A stretch of 64,000 nt of DNA, from positions 1 to 64,000 of the forward strand of contig NZ_JAMTDQ010000083.1 in NCBI RefSeq assembly GCF_023806635.1, given 5' to 3'. The notes under the pieces were generated by a model that was given only the letters and a program-made list of their open reading frames with translations, was not told the origin of the DNA and ran no database searches. Origin of the DNA: Accumulibacter sp. (GTDB lineage: Bacteria > Pseudomonadota > Gammaproteobacteria > Burkholderiales > Rhodocyclaceae). Position 1 is the first letter of the stretch; every line of letters begins with the position of its first letter. This document shows positions 27,364 through 37,430 of the stretch, in pieces. The position numbers and the translations under genes were made by a program.

Positions 27364-28604
27364 CGCGTCACGGTCTTTCTCCGGTAGGTACGTGCGACGT
27401 AGGCATCGACGATGGCGGTGAACTCGTCGGCGATGTGCTCGCCGCGCAGTGTCACCGTCTTCATCCCATCCTCGAAGACCGGCGCCACCGGCGCCTCGCC
27501 GGTTCCCGGCAGGCTGATGCCGATGTTCGCGTGCTTGCTCTCCCCCGGCCCGTTGACGACGCAGCCCATCACCGCCAGCGTCATGTTCTCCACGCCATCA
27601 TGCTCGACCCGCCACTGCGGCATCCGCCGCCGCACATGCTCCTGGATCGACTGCGCCAGTTCCTGGAAGAACGTACTGGTCGTCCGCCCGCACCCGGGAC
27701 AGGCGACGACCATCGGCGTGAAGGCGCGCAGCCCCATCGTCTGCAGCATCTCCTGCGCGACGATCAGCTCCTGCGTCCGCGCGCCGCCGGGGTCCGGGGT
27801 CAGCGAGACGCGGATCGTGTCGCCAATCCCCTCCTGCAGCAGGACCGCCATCGCCGCCGTCGACGCGACGATGCCCTTCGAGCCCATGCCGGCTTCGGTC
27901 AACCCCAGATGCAAAGGGTAGTCGCAGCGCCGTGACAACTCGCGATAGATCGCGATCAGGTCCTGCACTCCCGAAACCTTGCACGACAGCACGATCCGCT
28001 CCCCTGGCATGCCGAGGGCCTCGGCCCGGGCTGCCGATTCGAGCGCCGAGACGACCATCGCCTCGCGCATCACGGCGACCGCGTCCTGCGGCACCGGACG
28101 GCGCGCGTTCTCATCCATGATGCGCGCCAGCAGATCCTGGTCGAGGCTGCCCCAGTTGACGCCGATGCGCACGGGCTTCTCGTATCGGCAGGCGATTTCG
28201 ATCATCTGCGCGAACTGCTCGTCGCGTTTGCGGCCGTGACCGACGTTACCCGGATTGATGCGGTACTTGGCCAGCCCCGCGGCGCACTCCGGATGGTCGG
28301 CAAGCAAGCGATGCCCGTTGTAATGGAAGTCGCCGATCAGCGGCACATCGACCCCCATGCGGCCCAGCTGTTCACGGATCGGGGCCACGGCGGCAGCTGC
28401 CTGCGGCGTGTTGACCGTCACCCGAACCAGTTCCGACCCTGCACGTGCCAGCTCGGCGCACTGGATCGCCGTGCGGACGACGTCGGCCGTGTCCGTGTTG
28501 GTCATCGACTGGACGACGACCGGCGCCGCGCCACCAATCGTCACCTGCCCCACCCGGACCGGCCGCGTCGGCCGGCGCAGCGTGCCCTCGACCGTACCGT
28601 TCAC
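27360..28604 (-). CDS. ispG: 4-hydroxy-3-methylbut-2-en-1-yl diphosphate synthase IspG
   Basis: A 414-residue [4Fe-4S] enzyme of the MEP isoprenoid pathway that reduces MEcPP to HMBPP. The TIM-barrel part begins [19 protein letters not shown]. Cluster cysteines lie in ACPGCGRT (C-terminal third) and [11 protein letters not shown]. Length is normal for the proteobacterial form. A 25-base gap separates it from rodZ, the same order as in E. coli and most betaproteobacteria. Confidence 0.97.
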   Translation of the reverse strand: MNGTVEGTLRRPTRPVRVGQVTIGGAAPVVVQSMTNTDTADVVRTAIQCAELARAGSELVRVTVNTPQAAAAVAPIREQLGRMGVDVPLIGDFHYNGHRLLADHPECAAGLAKYRINPGNVGHGRKRDEQFAQMIEIACRYEKPVRIGVNWGSLDQDLLARIMDENARRPVPQDAVAVMREAMVVSALESAARAEALGMPGERIVLSCKVSGVQDLIAIYRELSRRCDYPLHLGLTEAGMGSKGIVASTAAMAVLLQEGIGDTIRVSLTPDPGGARTQELIVAQEMLQTMGLRAFTPMVVACPGCGRTTSTFFQELAQSIQEHVRRRMPQWRVEHDGVENMTLAVMGCVVNGPGESKHANIGISLPGTGEAPVAPVFEDGMKTVTLRGEHIADEFTAIVDAYVARTYRRKTVTR

Positions 28605-28629
28605 CGTCTGCTCACCACGGACACCGGCC

Positions 28630-29553
28630 TCACTCGACCGTCAGCCGGGCGACGTCACCCTTGCTGTGCGGCGCCAGATCGATCATGCGACCGCGATACT
28701 GCAGCGTTACCTGCGTCGCGTTGCCGATCACAAGCGAAAAAGGGGCCTGACCACCGACCTCGCGCTGGCTCGCAGCCGGCATCATTCCGGAAACGATCGT
28801 CTGACCCATGGCGTCGCGCACCTCGACCCACGCCGACTGGGCAAACGACAGCCTGAGATCGCCGCCGCCAGCGGGCGCCGCGTCCGCGGACGACGACGCT
28901 GCCGCCGCCAGCACCGTGGCATTCGGCGGGCTGACGCTGGTCACCGATTCGGCAGAAGCCGCACGCGGCGTCGAATCGGTGGCTGTCGGCAGCACCGGCG
29001 CGGGCTGCGCGCGTTCGGCATGCGGCGCCATCGACCGGCTCTCGATCATCTCGCTCAGCCGCGCCTGCCACTCCTTGAGCGGCGCAAAGAAGTAGACCAA
29101 CACCGCCAGCGCCAGCAACAGCAGCCCGCCCAGAGCGGCCAGGTAATCGCGTCGTTCGGCCCGGCGGCCCGACGAAGATGGCAGGCTGGGGCTGGTCCCG
29201 GCAGAAGCGGCGAGCTGCGGCTTCTGCTCCAGCCGGGCAGCGTCGAGGCCGCGCATCAGCTGCTCGACGTCCAGATTGAACAGGCGGGCGTAGTTGCGGA
29301 CGAAGCCGCGAATCATCGTGTTGCCCGGCAAGAGCTGCCAATCCTCATTCTCGATAGCGGCCACCTGGCCCTGCCCGAGCTTGAGCGACTGCGCCACCTC
29401 GGCCAGACTGAGCCCGCGCCCCTCGCGCGCTGCGCGCAGTTGATGCCCGACACCGCCGGCCGCTGTAGCTGGCGATCCGCCTGCCGTCCCGGTGGGAGCG
29501 GCGGCAGCCGGCCGCTCGTCGGGCGGGAGCGGGAGAATGCCCTGCTCGCTCAT
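28630..29553 (-). CDS. rodZ: RodZ-like cytoskeletal transmembrane protein
   Basis: A 307-residue RodZ-type protein. Residues 36-103 form the Cro/CI-like HTH that binds MreB in RodZ ([19 protein letters not shown]). A transmembrane helix follows at about 137-156, then an Ala/Ser-rich periplasmic linker and a C-terminal DUF4115 beta domain ([15 protein letters not shown]). It anchors the rod-shape elongation machinery at the inner membrane. The start at 29553 overlaps the pilW stop by ATGA; the frame runs further upstream but inside pilW. Confidence 0.88.
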   Translation of the reverse strand: MSEQGILPLPPDERPAAAAPTGTAGGSPATAAGGVGHQLRAAREGRGLSLAEVAQSLKLGQGQVAAIENEDWQLLPGNTMIRGFVRNYARLFNLDVEQLMRGLDAARLEQKPQLAASAGTSPSLPSSSGRRAERRDYLAALGGLLLLALAVLVYFFAPLKEWQARLSEMIESRSMAPHAERAQPAPVLPTATDSTPRAASAESVTSVSPPNATVLAAAASSSADAAPAGGGDLRLSFAQSAWVEVRDAMGQTIVSGMMPAASQREVGGQAPFSLVIGNATQVTLQYRGRMIDLAPHSKGDVARLTVE

Positions 29554-30350
29554 TCCGCTCTTCCCTTCAGCAACTCCTCCGCCTCGGGCGACAGCGGGAA
29601 CTTGCGTCGCAGCTGGCTGGCGTAACGGGCTTCCGCCGGACGGTTGCCGAGAGCCCGCTCGATTCGCACGCCGAGCCACAGCGCCTCGGCGTTGGGGTCG
29701 TTGTGGCGCAGCAGTTCGACGAGTTCGTGGCGCGCCCGCTCGACGTCACCCTTGCGGAAATTGATGCTGGCCAGTTCGAGCAGCGCCGTCGGGTTCCCCG
29801 GCAGGATGCGCAGGCTTTGCTCGACATGAGCTTCGGCACTCGCCAGATCGCCAATCCGGGCATAGCAGCTGCCGGCATTGAGGTAGGCCTTTTCCGGCGT
29901 CTTGTAGAGCGGGTTCCTCATTGCCGTCTGGATATGGCCGAGACCCTCCTTCTCACGTCCCACCTGACAGAGGAACCAGCCGTAATTGTTGTTGATCTCC
30001 GGGTCCTTGCCGTCGAGGCTGAGCGCGCGACGAAAATCCTGGTCGGCCAGCTGCAGCTCGCGGATGCGGTACGCCGCCAGTCCGCGCATCGCGTAGGCCG
30101 TCGCATAGTCCGGATCGATCAGGATGGCGATGCTCATCTCCTCGAGCGCGACCGTCAGGTTGCCGCTCTGCAGATACATCGCTCCGAGTTCGGTATGCAG
30201 CTTGGCGCGCGTGCGCGGATCGCGCGGCTTGGTCGGCTGGCGCGAATCGACCTCATCCTCGGCGGGCTTCTTCGCTGCCGGCGACACCGAGCCGGAAGAG
30301 CAGGCAGAAAGGCCCAGGCAAACGAGGAGGCAACAAAGCATCAGCCGCAT
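29550..30350 (-). CDS. pilW: Type IV pilus biogenesis lipoprotein PilW/PilF
   Basis: A 266-residue TPR lipoprotein that helps assemble the PilQ secretin. The signal [17 protein letters not shown] carries the lipobox LSAC (about 14-17). Several TPR units follow ([53 protein letters not shown]). It overlaps rlmN by ten bases and rodZ by four. PilW before RodZ and after RlmN is the conserved proteobacterial order. Completeness looks good. Confidence 0.92.
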   Translation of the reverse strand: MRLMLCCLLVCLGLSACSSGSVSPAAKKPAEDEVDSRQPTKPRDPRTRAKLHTELGAMYLQSGNLTVALEEMSIAILIDPDYATAYAMRGLAAYRIRELQLADQDFRRALSLDGKDPEINNNYGWFLCQVGREKEGLGHIQTAMRNPLYKTPEKAYLNAGSCYARIGDLASAEAHVEQSLRILPGNPTALLELASINFRKGDVERARHELVELLRHNDPNAEALWLGVRIERALGNRPAEARYASQLRRKFPLSPEAEELLKGRAE

Positions 30351-31462
30351 GTGCTCGCCTCCCGCGACACCCGCTCGACTACGAAACGGCGGCTCCCGCG
30401 CTGCGTCCGGTCGCGCACCTGCCCGGCGAGTTGGCCACAGGCGGCGGCGATGTCGTCACCCCGCGTCCTGCGCGTCGTCGTGACGACGCCGGCGGCGAGC
30501 AGGATGTCGGCGAAGCGACGCACCCGCGTCGCCGGCGAGCGCCGGTACGGCGAGCCCGGGAAGGGATTGAAGGGAATCAGGTTGAACTTGCACGGCACCT
30601 CGCGCGTCAGCGCCAGCAGTTCGCGCGCCTGCGCATCCGAATCATTGACGCCGTCGATCATGACGTACTCGAAGGTGATGAAATCGCGCGGCGCCCGTTC
30701 GAGATAGCGCCGGCAGGCGGCGAGCAGCGCGCGCAGCGGATACTTGCGGTTGATCGGCACGAGTTCGTCACGCAGCCCGTCGTCGGGAGCGTGCAGCGAG
30801 ACCGCCAGCGCCACCGGGCACTCGTCGCGCAACCGGTCGATGGCCGGCACCAGGCCGGACGTCGACACCGTCACCCGCCGCCGCGACAGGCCGTAGGCGT
30901 TGTCGTCGAGCATCAGTCGCAGCGCGCGCACGGTGTTGTCGAGATTCGCCAGCGGCTCGCCCATGCCCATCAGGACGACATTGCTGATCAACCGTTCGCC
31001 GTTCGCCGGGCGCTCCGACCAGCCACCCAGCGCGTGCTGCACCTGCCAGAGCTGGCCGATGATCTCGGCCACCGTCAGATTGCGGTTGAAACCCTGCTTG
31101 CCGGTGGCGCAGAACGAGCAGGCGAGCGCGCAACCGGCCTGCGTCGAGATGCACAGCGTGCCGCGCTCCTCCTCGGGGATGAAGACCGCCTCGACGGCGT
31201 TGCCGCCGCCGACGTCGAAGAGGAACTTGCGCGTGCCGTCTTCGGCCAGCCGGTCGGCGACGACCGGCGGCGGCTGCACGACCGCCAGCCCCTCGAGTTT
31301 CGCGCGCAGGCTGCGCGCGATGTCGCTCATCGCCGAGAAGTCCGCCTGCCCGCAGCGATGCAGCCAGCGCAGCACCTGCCGCGCGCGAAACGGCTTCTCG
31401 CCCTGTTCGGCGAAGAAAGCCGCCAGCGTGGCGGCATCGAGATCGAGCAGGTTGACGGCCAT
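30341..31462 (-). CDS. rlmN: Dual-specificity RNA methyltransferase RlmN
   Basis: A 373-residue radical-SAM enzyme that methylates C2 of A2503 in 23S rRNA and A37 in some tRNAs. The cluster motif is CALACSFC (CxxxCxxC, near residue 107). The N-terminal RlmN domain ([20 protein letters not shown]) and FMGEPL-type block [12 protein letters not shown] are present. The C-terminal region contains the accessory cysteine used in the mechanism. It is separated from ndk by 30 bases. Confidence 0.96.
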   Translation of the reverse strand: MAVNLLDLDAATLAAFFAEQGEKPFRARQVLRWLHRCGQADFSAMSDIARSLRAKLEGLAVVQPPPVVADRLAEDGTRKFLFDVGGGNAVEAVFIPEEERGTLCISTQAGCALACSFCATGKQGFNRNLTVAEIIGQLWQVQHALGGWSERPANGERLISNVVLMGMGEPLANLDNTVRALRLMLDDNAYGLSRRRVTVSTSGLVPAIDRLRDECPVALAVSLHAPDDGLRDELVPINRKYPLRALLAACRRYLERAPRDFITFEYVMIDGVNDSDAQARELLALTREVPCKFNLIPFNPFPGSPYRRSPATRVRRFADILLAAGVVTTTRRTRGDDIAAACGQLAGQVRDRTQRGSRRFVVERVSREASTCG

Positions 31463-31492
31463 GGCACGCGCCGCAAAGCTTGCGCGAACCGC

Positions 31493-31921
31493 CTAGCGAC
31501 CCGCGTAGACGCTCATCTCGGGGAAGAAGAAGGCCACCTCGACCCTGGCCGTCTCCGGCCCGTCGGAGCCGTGCACCGCGTTGGCGTCGATCGACTCGGC
31601 GAAGTCCGCACGAATCGTGCCTGGCTCGGCCTTCTTCGGATCGGTGGCACCCATCAGCTCGCGGTTCTTGGCGATCGCGTTCTCGCCCTCGAGCACCTGG
31701 ATCATCACCGGACCCGAGATCATGAAATCAACCAGATCCTTGAAGAACGGCCGCTCACGGTGTACGGCGTAGAAGGCGCCGGCCTCCTGTGGTGACAGCC
31801 AGGCCATTCTGGCGGCAATCACCTTCAGACCATTGGTTTCGAAACGGGAATAGATCTTGCCGATGACGTTCTTCGCGACGGCGTCGGGCTTGATGATGGA
31901 AAGGGTACGTTCGCTGGCCAT
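31493..31921 (-). CDS. ndk: Nucleoside diphosphate kinase
   Basis: A 142-residue Ndk that transfers phosphate among nucleoside di- and triphosphates through a phosphohistidine. The active-site block [20 protein letters not shown] is intact, with the catalytic histidine in VHGSD. The chosen start [13 protein letters not shown] at 31921 gives the normal length and is preceded by GGAGAG; a longer reading to 31972 is Ser-rich and unlikely. It is the first gene of the leftward housekeeping operon. In a polyphosphate-accumulating organism Ndk also serves in polyphosphate-linked nucleotide balance, which is inference here. Confidence 0.97.
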   Translation of the reverse strand: MASERTLSIIKPDAVAKNVIGKIYSRFETNGLKVIAARMAWLSPQEAGAFYAVHRERPFFKDLVDFMISGPVMIQVLEGENAIAKNRELMGATDPKKAEPGTIRADFAESIDANAVHGSDGPETARVEVAFFFPEMSVYAGR

Positions 31922-31995
31922 GGAGCACTCTCCGGATGCGGTGGATGAAGAAGAAAAACGAAAGGAAATCATATTGCTAGACAGATAACTTGAAG

Positions 31996-32004
31996 ATTAT
32001 ACCA
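31996..32004 (-). promoter_or_regulatory. Extended -10 promoter of the ndk-rlmN-pilW-rodZ-ispG-hisS-yfgM-bamB-der operon
   Basis: Reading leftward the sequence is TGGTATAAT, a perfect extended -10 element (TGn plus TATAAT, with TATAAT at 32001-31996). The region where a -35 would lie is a GC repeat and matches poorly, as is common for extended -10 promoters. Transcription would start near 31989, about 68 bases before ndk. Confidence 0.65.
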
Positions 32005-32106
32005 AGACTCGCGCGCGCGTGCCGGCAGCGGCGCAAATTGGCCCGCAGATCAATGGCTGGCGGCGCGCCGAGCGGCGGGCTCATCGACCGGCGGCAGCGA
32101 AACGAA

Positions 32107-32136
32107 GGGCGCGCTCGGGTTGCCCCGCGCGCGCCC
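32107..32136 (-). terminator. Stable hairpin downstream of dctM
   Basis: GGGCGCGC (32107-32114) pairs with GCGCGCCC (32129-32136), and an inner CGGG/CCCG extends the stem with a four-base loop. On the leftward strand it is followed by TTCGTTTCGC, a weak T-rich run. It lies about 30 bases after the dctM stop and may end dctQM transcription before ndk. Confidence 0.5.
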
Positions 32137-32167
32137 CGACGCAACAGGCCGCGGTGTCCGCCAACGG

Positions 32168-33451
32168 CTACATCATGCCGAGTGTCTTCGGCAGCCAGAT
32201 CGACATGATCGGCACGTAGGTGACGACGACCAGGAAGACCAGCATCGACAGCAGCCACGGCCAGACGGCGACGGTCAGGTCGGTGATGCCCATCTTGGTG
32301 ATGCCGGAAGCGACGTAGAGGTTGAGTCCGACCGGCGGATGGCACATGCCGACCTCCATGTTGACCACCATCAGGATGCCGAAGTGTACCGGATCGATGC
32401 CGAGTTTCATCGCCACCGGGAACAGGATCGGTGCAAAGATGAGGACGATCGACGACGGTTCCATGAAGTTGCCGGCAAGCAGCAGGATGATGTTCACCGC
32501 CAGGAGGAAGGCGATCATTCCCAGCCCGTGACCAAGCATCCAGTCCGCCAGCGCCTGCGGGATGTTCTCGTTGGTCATGATGAACGAGAAGAGGACGGCG
32601 TTGGTGATGATGTAGAGGAGCATCGCCGACATGTTCGCCGAGTTCAGCAGGACGCGCGGCACGTCCTTCATCGTCAGGTCCTTGTAGACGAAGACGGCGA
32701 CGAAGAAGGCATAGACCGCGCTCATCGCCGCCGCCTCGGTCGGCGTGAACATGCCGCTATAGATGCCTCCCATGACGACGACGATCAGGAACAGGCCCCA
32801 CGCCGACTCGCGGAAGGACTTGACGCGCTGCGTGAAGGAGGCCTTCGGCATGCGCGGATAGTCGAACTTCTTCGCACGGTACCAGGTGACGCCACCCAGC
32901 GTCATCGCCAGCAGGATGCCCGGGATGACGCCGGCCATGAACAGCGCGCCGACCGAGGTGTTGGTCGCCACCGAGTACATGACCATGACGATCGACGGCG
33001 GGATCAGGATGCCGAGTGCGCCCGAAGTGGTGATGACGCCGGCACCGAAGCGGTTCGGGAAGCCTGCCTTGACCATCGCCGGCATCAGGATCGAACCGAT
33101 GGCGACGACGGTTGCCGGCGACGAGCCCGAAACCGCCGCGAACAGCGCACAGGCCATCACGCCGGCGAGGCCGAGGCCACCGTACCAGTGGCCGACGACG
33201 TCGGTGGCGAACTTGATCATCCGCCGCGCGACGCCTCCGTGGGTGAGGAAGTTGCCGGCCAGGATGAAGAACGGGATCGCCATGATCTCGAACTTCTCGA
33301 TGCCGGTGAAGAGTTTCAGCGCCACCGACTCGAGCGGCACCTGGGTGAACATGAAGAGGAAGCTGAGTACCGTCAGGCCGAGCGAGATCGAGATCGGCAT
33401 GCCGGTCAGCATCAGGACCAGCAGGATGACAAAGATGATCGTGGCGTTCAT
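32168..33451 (-). CDS. dctM: TRAP transporter large permease DctM
   Basis: A 427-residue, about 12-helix permease of the TRAP family, the translocating subunit for C4-dicarboxylates (fumarate, malate, succinate). It starts MNATIIFVILLVLMLTGMPI and carries the family blocks IPFFILAGNFLTHGGVARRM, GSSPATVVAIGSI, and FTPTEAAAMSAVYAF. The ATG at 33451 overlaps dctQ by four bases; the frame extends upstream inside dctQ and that part is not real. It ends NVEVGMCHPPVGLNL..., typical of DctM. Confidence 0.96.
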   Translation of the reverse strand: MNATIIFVILLVLMLTGMPISISLGLTVLSFLFMFTQVPLESVALKLFTGIEKFEIMAIPFFILAGNFLTHGGVARRMIKFATDVVGHWYGGLGLAGVMACALFAAVSGSSPATVVAIGSILMPAMVKAGFPNRFGAGVITTSGALGILIPPSIVMVMYSVATNTSVGALFMAGVIPGILLAMTLGGVTWYRAKKFDYPRMPKASFTQRVKSFRESAWGLFLIVVVMGGIYSGMFTPTEAAAMSAVYAFFVAVFVYKDLTMKDVPRVLLNSANMSAMLLYIITNAVLFSFIMTNENIPQALADWMLGHGLGMIAFLLAVNIILLLAGNFMEPSSIVLIFAPILFPVAMKLGIDPVHFGILMVVNMEVGMCHPPVGLNLYVASGITKMGITDLTVAVWPWLLSMLVFLVVVTYVPIMSIWLPKTLGMM

Positions 33452-34146
33452 TTCTTCCCTCCTCCCTGACCGGGCCGATCTTCCGGATGGCTTTGCGAGT
33501 AGTTGCGATCGTGCGGATGCAGGTTGTCCTCGAGGCGGTAGGTCTCGGCAACGTCGGGATTCTCCTCGATGCCGTCGACGTGGCCATGATCGTGGTGCGG
33601 CAGTTCGCCGGTGCGGATGAAGCTCCAGGTCACCTGCAGGAAGCGGAAGCACATCAGCGACGAACCGAGCGGGATGGCACTGTAGACGATCCACGTCGGC
33701 CACTCGAGGTCGGGCGTCGTCGGACCCTCCGGCACGTCACCGACGTCCCAGCCAAGCAATGTATAGGAGGCGTAGTGGAAGCCGTTCTCCCAGACGAAGT
33801 GCGCCCCGAGCGTGCCGACGATGCCGGTGAACAGCGCGCCGGCGAGCAGGCCGAAAATGACGAACTTGCCGCGCATCTGTTCGTCCATGCGGTTGATCAG
33901 CACATCCACGCCGACGTGGATGCCGGTGCGTACGCCGTAGGCGGCGCCGAACTTCGCCATCCAGACGAACATGATGATGCACAGTTCCTGCGCCCAGCCG
34001 AAATTCAGCGACAGCAGCCAGTCCTGCACACCGGGGATGTCGATCCCCGAGAGATAGCGATGCACGACCGACAGGAAAATGATCGTCGTTGCCGCCCCCA
34101 TGAGGAAGGTGATCAGCCACTCCTCGAGGTGGTCCAGTAGTTTCAT
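33448..34146 (-). CDS. dctQ: TRAP transporter small permease DctQ, with His-rich tail
   Basis: A 232-residue four-helix small permease. Transmembrane segments lie at about 10-30, 50-72, 95-118 and 155-178. Typical DctQ is about 160-190 residues. This one adds a hydrophilic C-terminal tail of about 50 residues containing HHDHGHVDG and further His/Asp, which could bind metal or protrude into the cytoplasm. It overlaps dctM by ATGA and is separated from dctP by 83 bases holding a strong terminator hairpin. Confidence 0.93.
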   Translation of the reverse strand: MKLLDHLEEWLITFLMGAATTIIFLSVVHRYLSGIDIPGVQDWLLSLNFGWAQELCIIMFVWMAKFGAAYGVRTGIHVGVDVLINRMDEQMRGKFVIFGLLAGALFTGIVGTLGAHFVWENGFHYASYTLLGWDVGDVPEGPTTPDLEWPTWIVYSAIPLGSSLMCFRFLQVTWSFIRTGELPHHDHGHVDGIEENPDVAETYRLEDNLHPHDRNYSQSHPEDRPGQGGGKK

Positions 34147-34171
34147 GGGAAATGACTCCTCCGACTGCCTG

Positions 34172-34207
34172 AAAAAAGGCCCGCTGGGTCAGACATCCCA
34201 ACGGGCC
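34172..34207 (-). terminator. Intrinsic terminator/attenuator between dctP and dctQM
   Basis: Stem GGCCCG.TGGG pairs with CCCA.CGGGCC (hairpin 34178-34207, eight-base loop). On the leftward strand it is followed directly by six T residues (34177-34172). It lies 22 bases after the dctP stop. Partial read-through would give more binding protein than permease, as is usual for TRAP systems. Confidence 0.85.
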
Positions 34208-34229
34208 GTTTCCGTCCTCCCGGCCGCGA

Positions 34230-35243
34230 TCAGAACTTGCTCGGATCGAAGCCCGTCTCCTTGTACACCGACTGCAGCAGATCCTTGCCGATGCGCGATT
34301 CCATCTTGACATGCACCGGTGCCAGCGCCTTCTTGAAGGCGTTCTTCTCGTCGGCAGTCAGCGTATACACCTGCGTCTTGCCGCTCTTCTTCACACCCTC
34401 CAGATCCTTGTCGTTCTGCTCCTTGGCGATCTTGTTGGCGTAGATGGTCGATTCCTTCATCGCCTGCTCGAGCTGGCCGCGAACGTCGGCCGGCAGACCT
34501 TCCCAGAACTTCTTGTTGGCGATCACCGCATAACCGAGGTAACCGTGCTCGGTGAGCGCGAGGTGCTTCTGCACTTCGTACATCTTCTGCGTGTAGAGGT
34601 TGGAGATCGGGTTCTCGGTGCCATCGACGACACCGGTCTGCAATGCCTGATAGACCTCGGAGAAAGCCATCACCTGCGGCAGCGCGCTCAGCGCCCGGAT
34701 CTCCTCCTCGAGCACCTTCGACGACTGGATGCGCAGCTTCTTGCCCTTCAGGTCGGCCGGCGTCTTGATCGGCGTATTGGCCGAGAAGGACTTGAATCCG
34801 TTGTCCCAGAACGCCAGCCCGACGACCCCCTTCGGCTCGAGCTTCTTGAGCAGGCCCTGACCGACCGGACCCTGCGTCACCTTGTGCAGTTCCTCATAGT
34901 TGTCGAAGATGTACGGCAGGTCGAAGAGTTCGAATTCCTTGACGCCGAGCGGACCGAACTTGGCCAGCGAGGGGGCGAGCATCTGCACCGCGCCGAGCTG
35001 CAGCGCCTCCATCTCTTCCTTGTCCTTGTACAGCGTCGAGTTGGCGTAAACCTCGACCTTGACCTTGCCCTTGGTCAGTTCGTTGGCGCGCTTGGCAAAG
35101 TACTCGGCGGCGAGGCCCTTCGGGGTATCGTGCGCCACGACGTGGCTGAACTTGATGACGATCGGCTGCTGGGCGACGGCGGTGAAGGGAGTCGCCGCCA
35201 GCGTGCAGGCAGCCAGACCGAAGAACAGCTTGGCAAGTCTCAT
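34230..35243 (-). CDS. dctP: TRAP transporter solute-binding protein DctP
   Basis: A 337-residue periplasmic binding protein of the DctP family. The signal peptide is MRLAKLFFGLAACTLAA with probable cleavage after AVA near residue 24. The mature protein begins QQPIVIKFSHVVAHDTPKG, and carries KGKKLRIQ (about 166-173) and the family block VVDGTENPISN. It captures C4-dicarboxylates and delivers them to DctQM. A strong AAGGAGG site precedes the ATG. It is the first gene of the operon and faces the divergent sensor kinase gene. Confidence 0.95.
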   Translation of the reverse strand: MRLAKLFFGLAACTLAATPFTAVAQQPIVIKFSHVVAHDTPKGLAAEYFAKRANELTKGKVKVEVYANSTLYKDKEEMEALQLGAVQMLAPSLAKFGPLGVKEFELFDLPYIFDNYEELHKVTQGPVGQGLLKKLEPKGVVGLAFWDNGFKSFSANTPIKTPADLKGKKLRIQSSKVLEEEIRALSALPQVMAFSEVYQALQTGVVDGTENPISNLYTQKMYEVQKHLALTEHGYLGYAVIANKKFWEGLPADVRGQLEQAMKESTIYANKIAKEQNDKDLEGVKKSGKTQVYTLTADEKNAFKKALAPVHVKMESRIGKDLLQSVYKETGFDPSKF

Positions 35244-35328
35244 GTTTTCTCCTCCTTGGGAATGATGTCGAAATGGTGACGACCGTTACTGCAGCGGCGA
35301 CTATCACAGAAAGCCGCGTGCGCGAAAA

Positions 35329-35344
35329 TTGTGGAAATCCGCAA
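35329..35344. promoter_or_regulatory. Imperfect dyad between dctP and dctS, candidate DctR operator
   Basis: TTGTGGAAATCCGCAA is a 16-base near-perfect palindrome (one mismatch per half). It lies 86-101 bases upstream of dctP and about 95 bases upstream of the kinase start, between the divergent genes. A FixJ/LuxR-type regulator such as the adjacent DctR would be expected to bind a dyad of this size. Confidence 0.5.
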
Positions 35345-35438
35345 TGGGCCGGCCGCGACGGTCCTGCGGCGGTCGCTGGCCACGGACTGCTGGTCGAGGA
35401 CGGGCGGCAAGCGACGAACTTGGGTAAGATGTCTGCCG

Positions 35439-37430
35439 ATGAGGCAGGTACACCTACCCTACCAGTACGATCGGCGGCGCCCACCGCCGCTCAGGTGGTC
35501 GACCTGGTATCTCTTCGCCCTCAAGCTGGCGACGGGATTGCTGCTGATCCTGCTGATTGCCCTGCTCTGGCTGCTGCATCGCAACGAGATCGACGAGCAG
35601 CGATCGGCGCTGATCGCCGACGTACTCTGGCTCGAGCAGACGCTGCGCTTCCATCTTGAGGGGAACGCCGAGCAGTTGCAGCAACTGGCACTCGACCTGA
35701 CGCGCGCGCAGAGACCGGCCGAGTTGTTCGACCTGCGCGCCCGCCACCTGCTGCGCAACAGCCCCGAACTGCGTCAGGTGCTGTGGCTGGATGCAGCGGC
35801 GAAGGTGGTGCACGGCATGCCGACGCTGACGCTGCCGCGAGTCATCGACGAGGCCTTTGGCGACAATCCGGTCAGCCGTTCGCTCGAACTCGCGCGACTC
35901 GGCAAGCCGATCTACAGCGACGCCTTCCGCACCATCGAGGCCGCCCAGTTCGAGGTCTATGTACCGATCTTCGCGGACGGCGCGTATCGCGGTGCGCTGC
36001 TCGCGGTGTACTCGCTGAACGGGCTGCTCAAGCACCAGATCCCGTGGTGGTTCGCCGAGAAGTATCAGGTGCGGGCGGTCGACGGAAACGGCAGCCTGCT
36101 GGCGAGCAAGTCACGCGTCGACGCCTCGCCGACGACGCTGACCCACCCGATCAGCCTCGACCCGCCGGGCTACGGCGTGACGCTGCAGGTGACCGCTTAC
36201 CGCAGCCCCGGCAACCTGGCGCAGACGTTGATCGCGAGCCTGGTGATCATCCTCGCGGCGGCGGTCTTCTGGAGCCTGTGGGCGGTGCGCGGGCTGATCC
36301 AGCGGCGGCTTTCGGCGGAGCAGGCGCTGCGCTCGGAATACGCCTTCCGCAAGGCGATGGAAGATTCGCTGATGGTCGGCATGCGCGCGCGCGACCTGGA
36401 TGGTCGCGTCACCTATGCCAATCCCTCGTTCCTGCGCATGGTCGGCTTCAGTGCCGAGGAACTGATCGGCAGGGCGCCGCCGATGCCCTACTGGGCGCCC
36501 GAGGAGATGGAACGGACGCTGCAGGTGCACAACCACATCCTGCAGGGCAACGCACCGCACGAGGGCTTCGAGATCCGCCTGATGCGCAAGGACGGCAGCC
36601 GCTTCGATGCGCTGATCTACGAGGCACCGCTGATCGACGCCGACGGCCGGCAGACCGGCTGGATGGGGTCGATCATCGACGTCACGGCGCGCAAGCAGGC
36701 CGAGGAGGTCGCCCGCCAGCAGCAGGAGAAGCTGCAGGCGACCGCTCGCCTGGTGACCATGGGCGAGATGGCATCGACGCTGGCGCACGAACTCAACCAG
36801 CCGCTGGCGGCGATCACCAGCTACAACGCCGGCTGCCTGAACAAGCTCGACTCCGGCAACTTCAACCCGCTGCAGATCCGCGAGGCGCTCGGCAAGCTGG
36901 CGGTGCAGGCGCAACGCGCCGGCCAGATCATCCGCCGCGTGCACGATTTCGTCCGCAAGAGCGAACCGAAGCTCACGCGCTGCGATCTCGCCGAGGTGAT
37001 CGACGACAGCGTCGGCTTCATCGAGGCGGCGGCACGGAATCGCGGCGTGCGCATCGTGCGCGAAATCCAGGGCATGCGGCCGGAGTTGCTGGCCGACCCG
37101 GTGATGCTCGAGCAGGTGCTGCTCAACCTGATGCGCAACGGCATCGAGGCAATGGCCGGCTTGCCGGCCGAACGCCGGCGGCTGACGGTCAGGCTCACGC
37201 AGGTCGAGGCGCAGATGGAAATCCGCGTCATCGACCGCGGCCCAGGCATCCCGCCGGAAGCGCTCGAGAAACTCTTCACGCCGCTCTTCTCGACCAAGGC
37301 CGACGGCATGGGAATGGGCCTCAACATTTGCCGCTCGATCATCGAGTTCCACCACGGCCGCCTGTGGGTCGAAGGCAACCCTGAAGGCGGTTCGATCTTC
37401 GTCATCACCCTGCCGATCCACCGCCAATGA
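35439..37430 (+). CDS. dctS: Membrane sensor histidine kinase, DctS-like
   Basis: A 663-residue sensor kinase. Transmembrane helix 1 is at about 25-48 and helix 2 near 265-285, and between them is a periplasmic sensor domain of about 210 residues. A PAS domain follows (about 310-420, YANPSFLRMVGFSAEEL), then HisKA (TLAHELNQPLAAI, phosphorylated His near 450) and HATPase_c (DRGPGIPPEALEKLF, GMGLNICRSI). The ATG at 35439 is preferred over 35331 because the N-terminal extension is not family-like. By analogy with Rhodobacter DctS it should sense C4-dicarboxylates. It overlaps the regulator gene by four bases. Confidence 0.88.
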   Translation: MRQVHLPYQYDRRRPPPLRWSTWYLFALKLATGLLLILLIALLWLLHRNEIDEQRSALIADVLWLEQTLRFHLEGNAEQLQQLALDLTRAQRPAELFDLRARHLLRNSPELRQVLWLDAAAKVVHGMPTLTLPRVIDEAFGDNPVSRSLELARLGKPIYSDAFRTIEAAQFEVYVPIFADGAYRGALLAVYSLNGLLKHQIPWWFAEKYQVRAVDGNGSLLASKSRVDASPTTLTHPISLDPPGYGVTLQVTAYRSPGNLAQTLIASLVIILAAAVFWSLWAVRGLIQRRLSAEQALRSEYAFRKAMEDSLMVGMRARDLDGRVTYANPSFLRMVGFSAEELIGRAPPMPYWAPEEMERTLQVHNHILQGNAPHEGFEIRLMRKDGSRFDALIYEAPLIDADGRQTGWMGSIIDVTARKQAEEVARQQQEKLQATARLVTMGEMASTLAHELNQPLAAITSYNAGCLNKLDSGNFNPLQIREALGKLAVQAQRAGQIIRRVHDFVRKSEPKLTRCDLAEVIDDSVGFIEAAARNRGVRIVREIQGMRPELLADPVMLEQVLLNLMRNGIEAMAGLPAERRRLTVRLTQVEAQMEIRVIDRGPGIPPEALEKLFTPLFSTKADGMGMGLNICRSIIEFHHGRLWVEGNPEGGSIFVITLPIHRQ

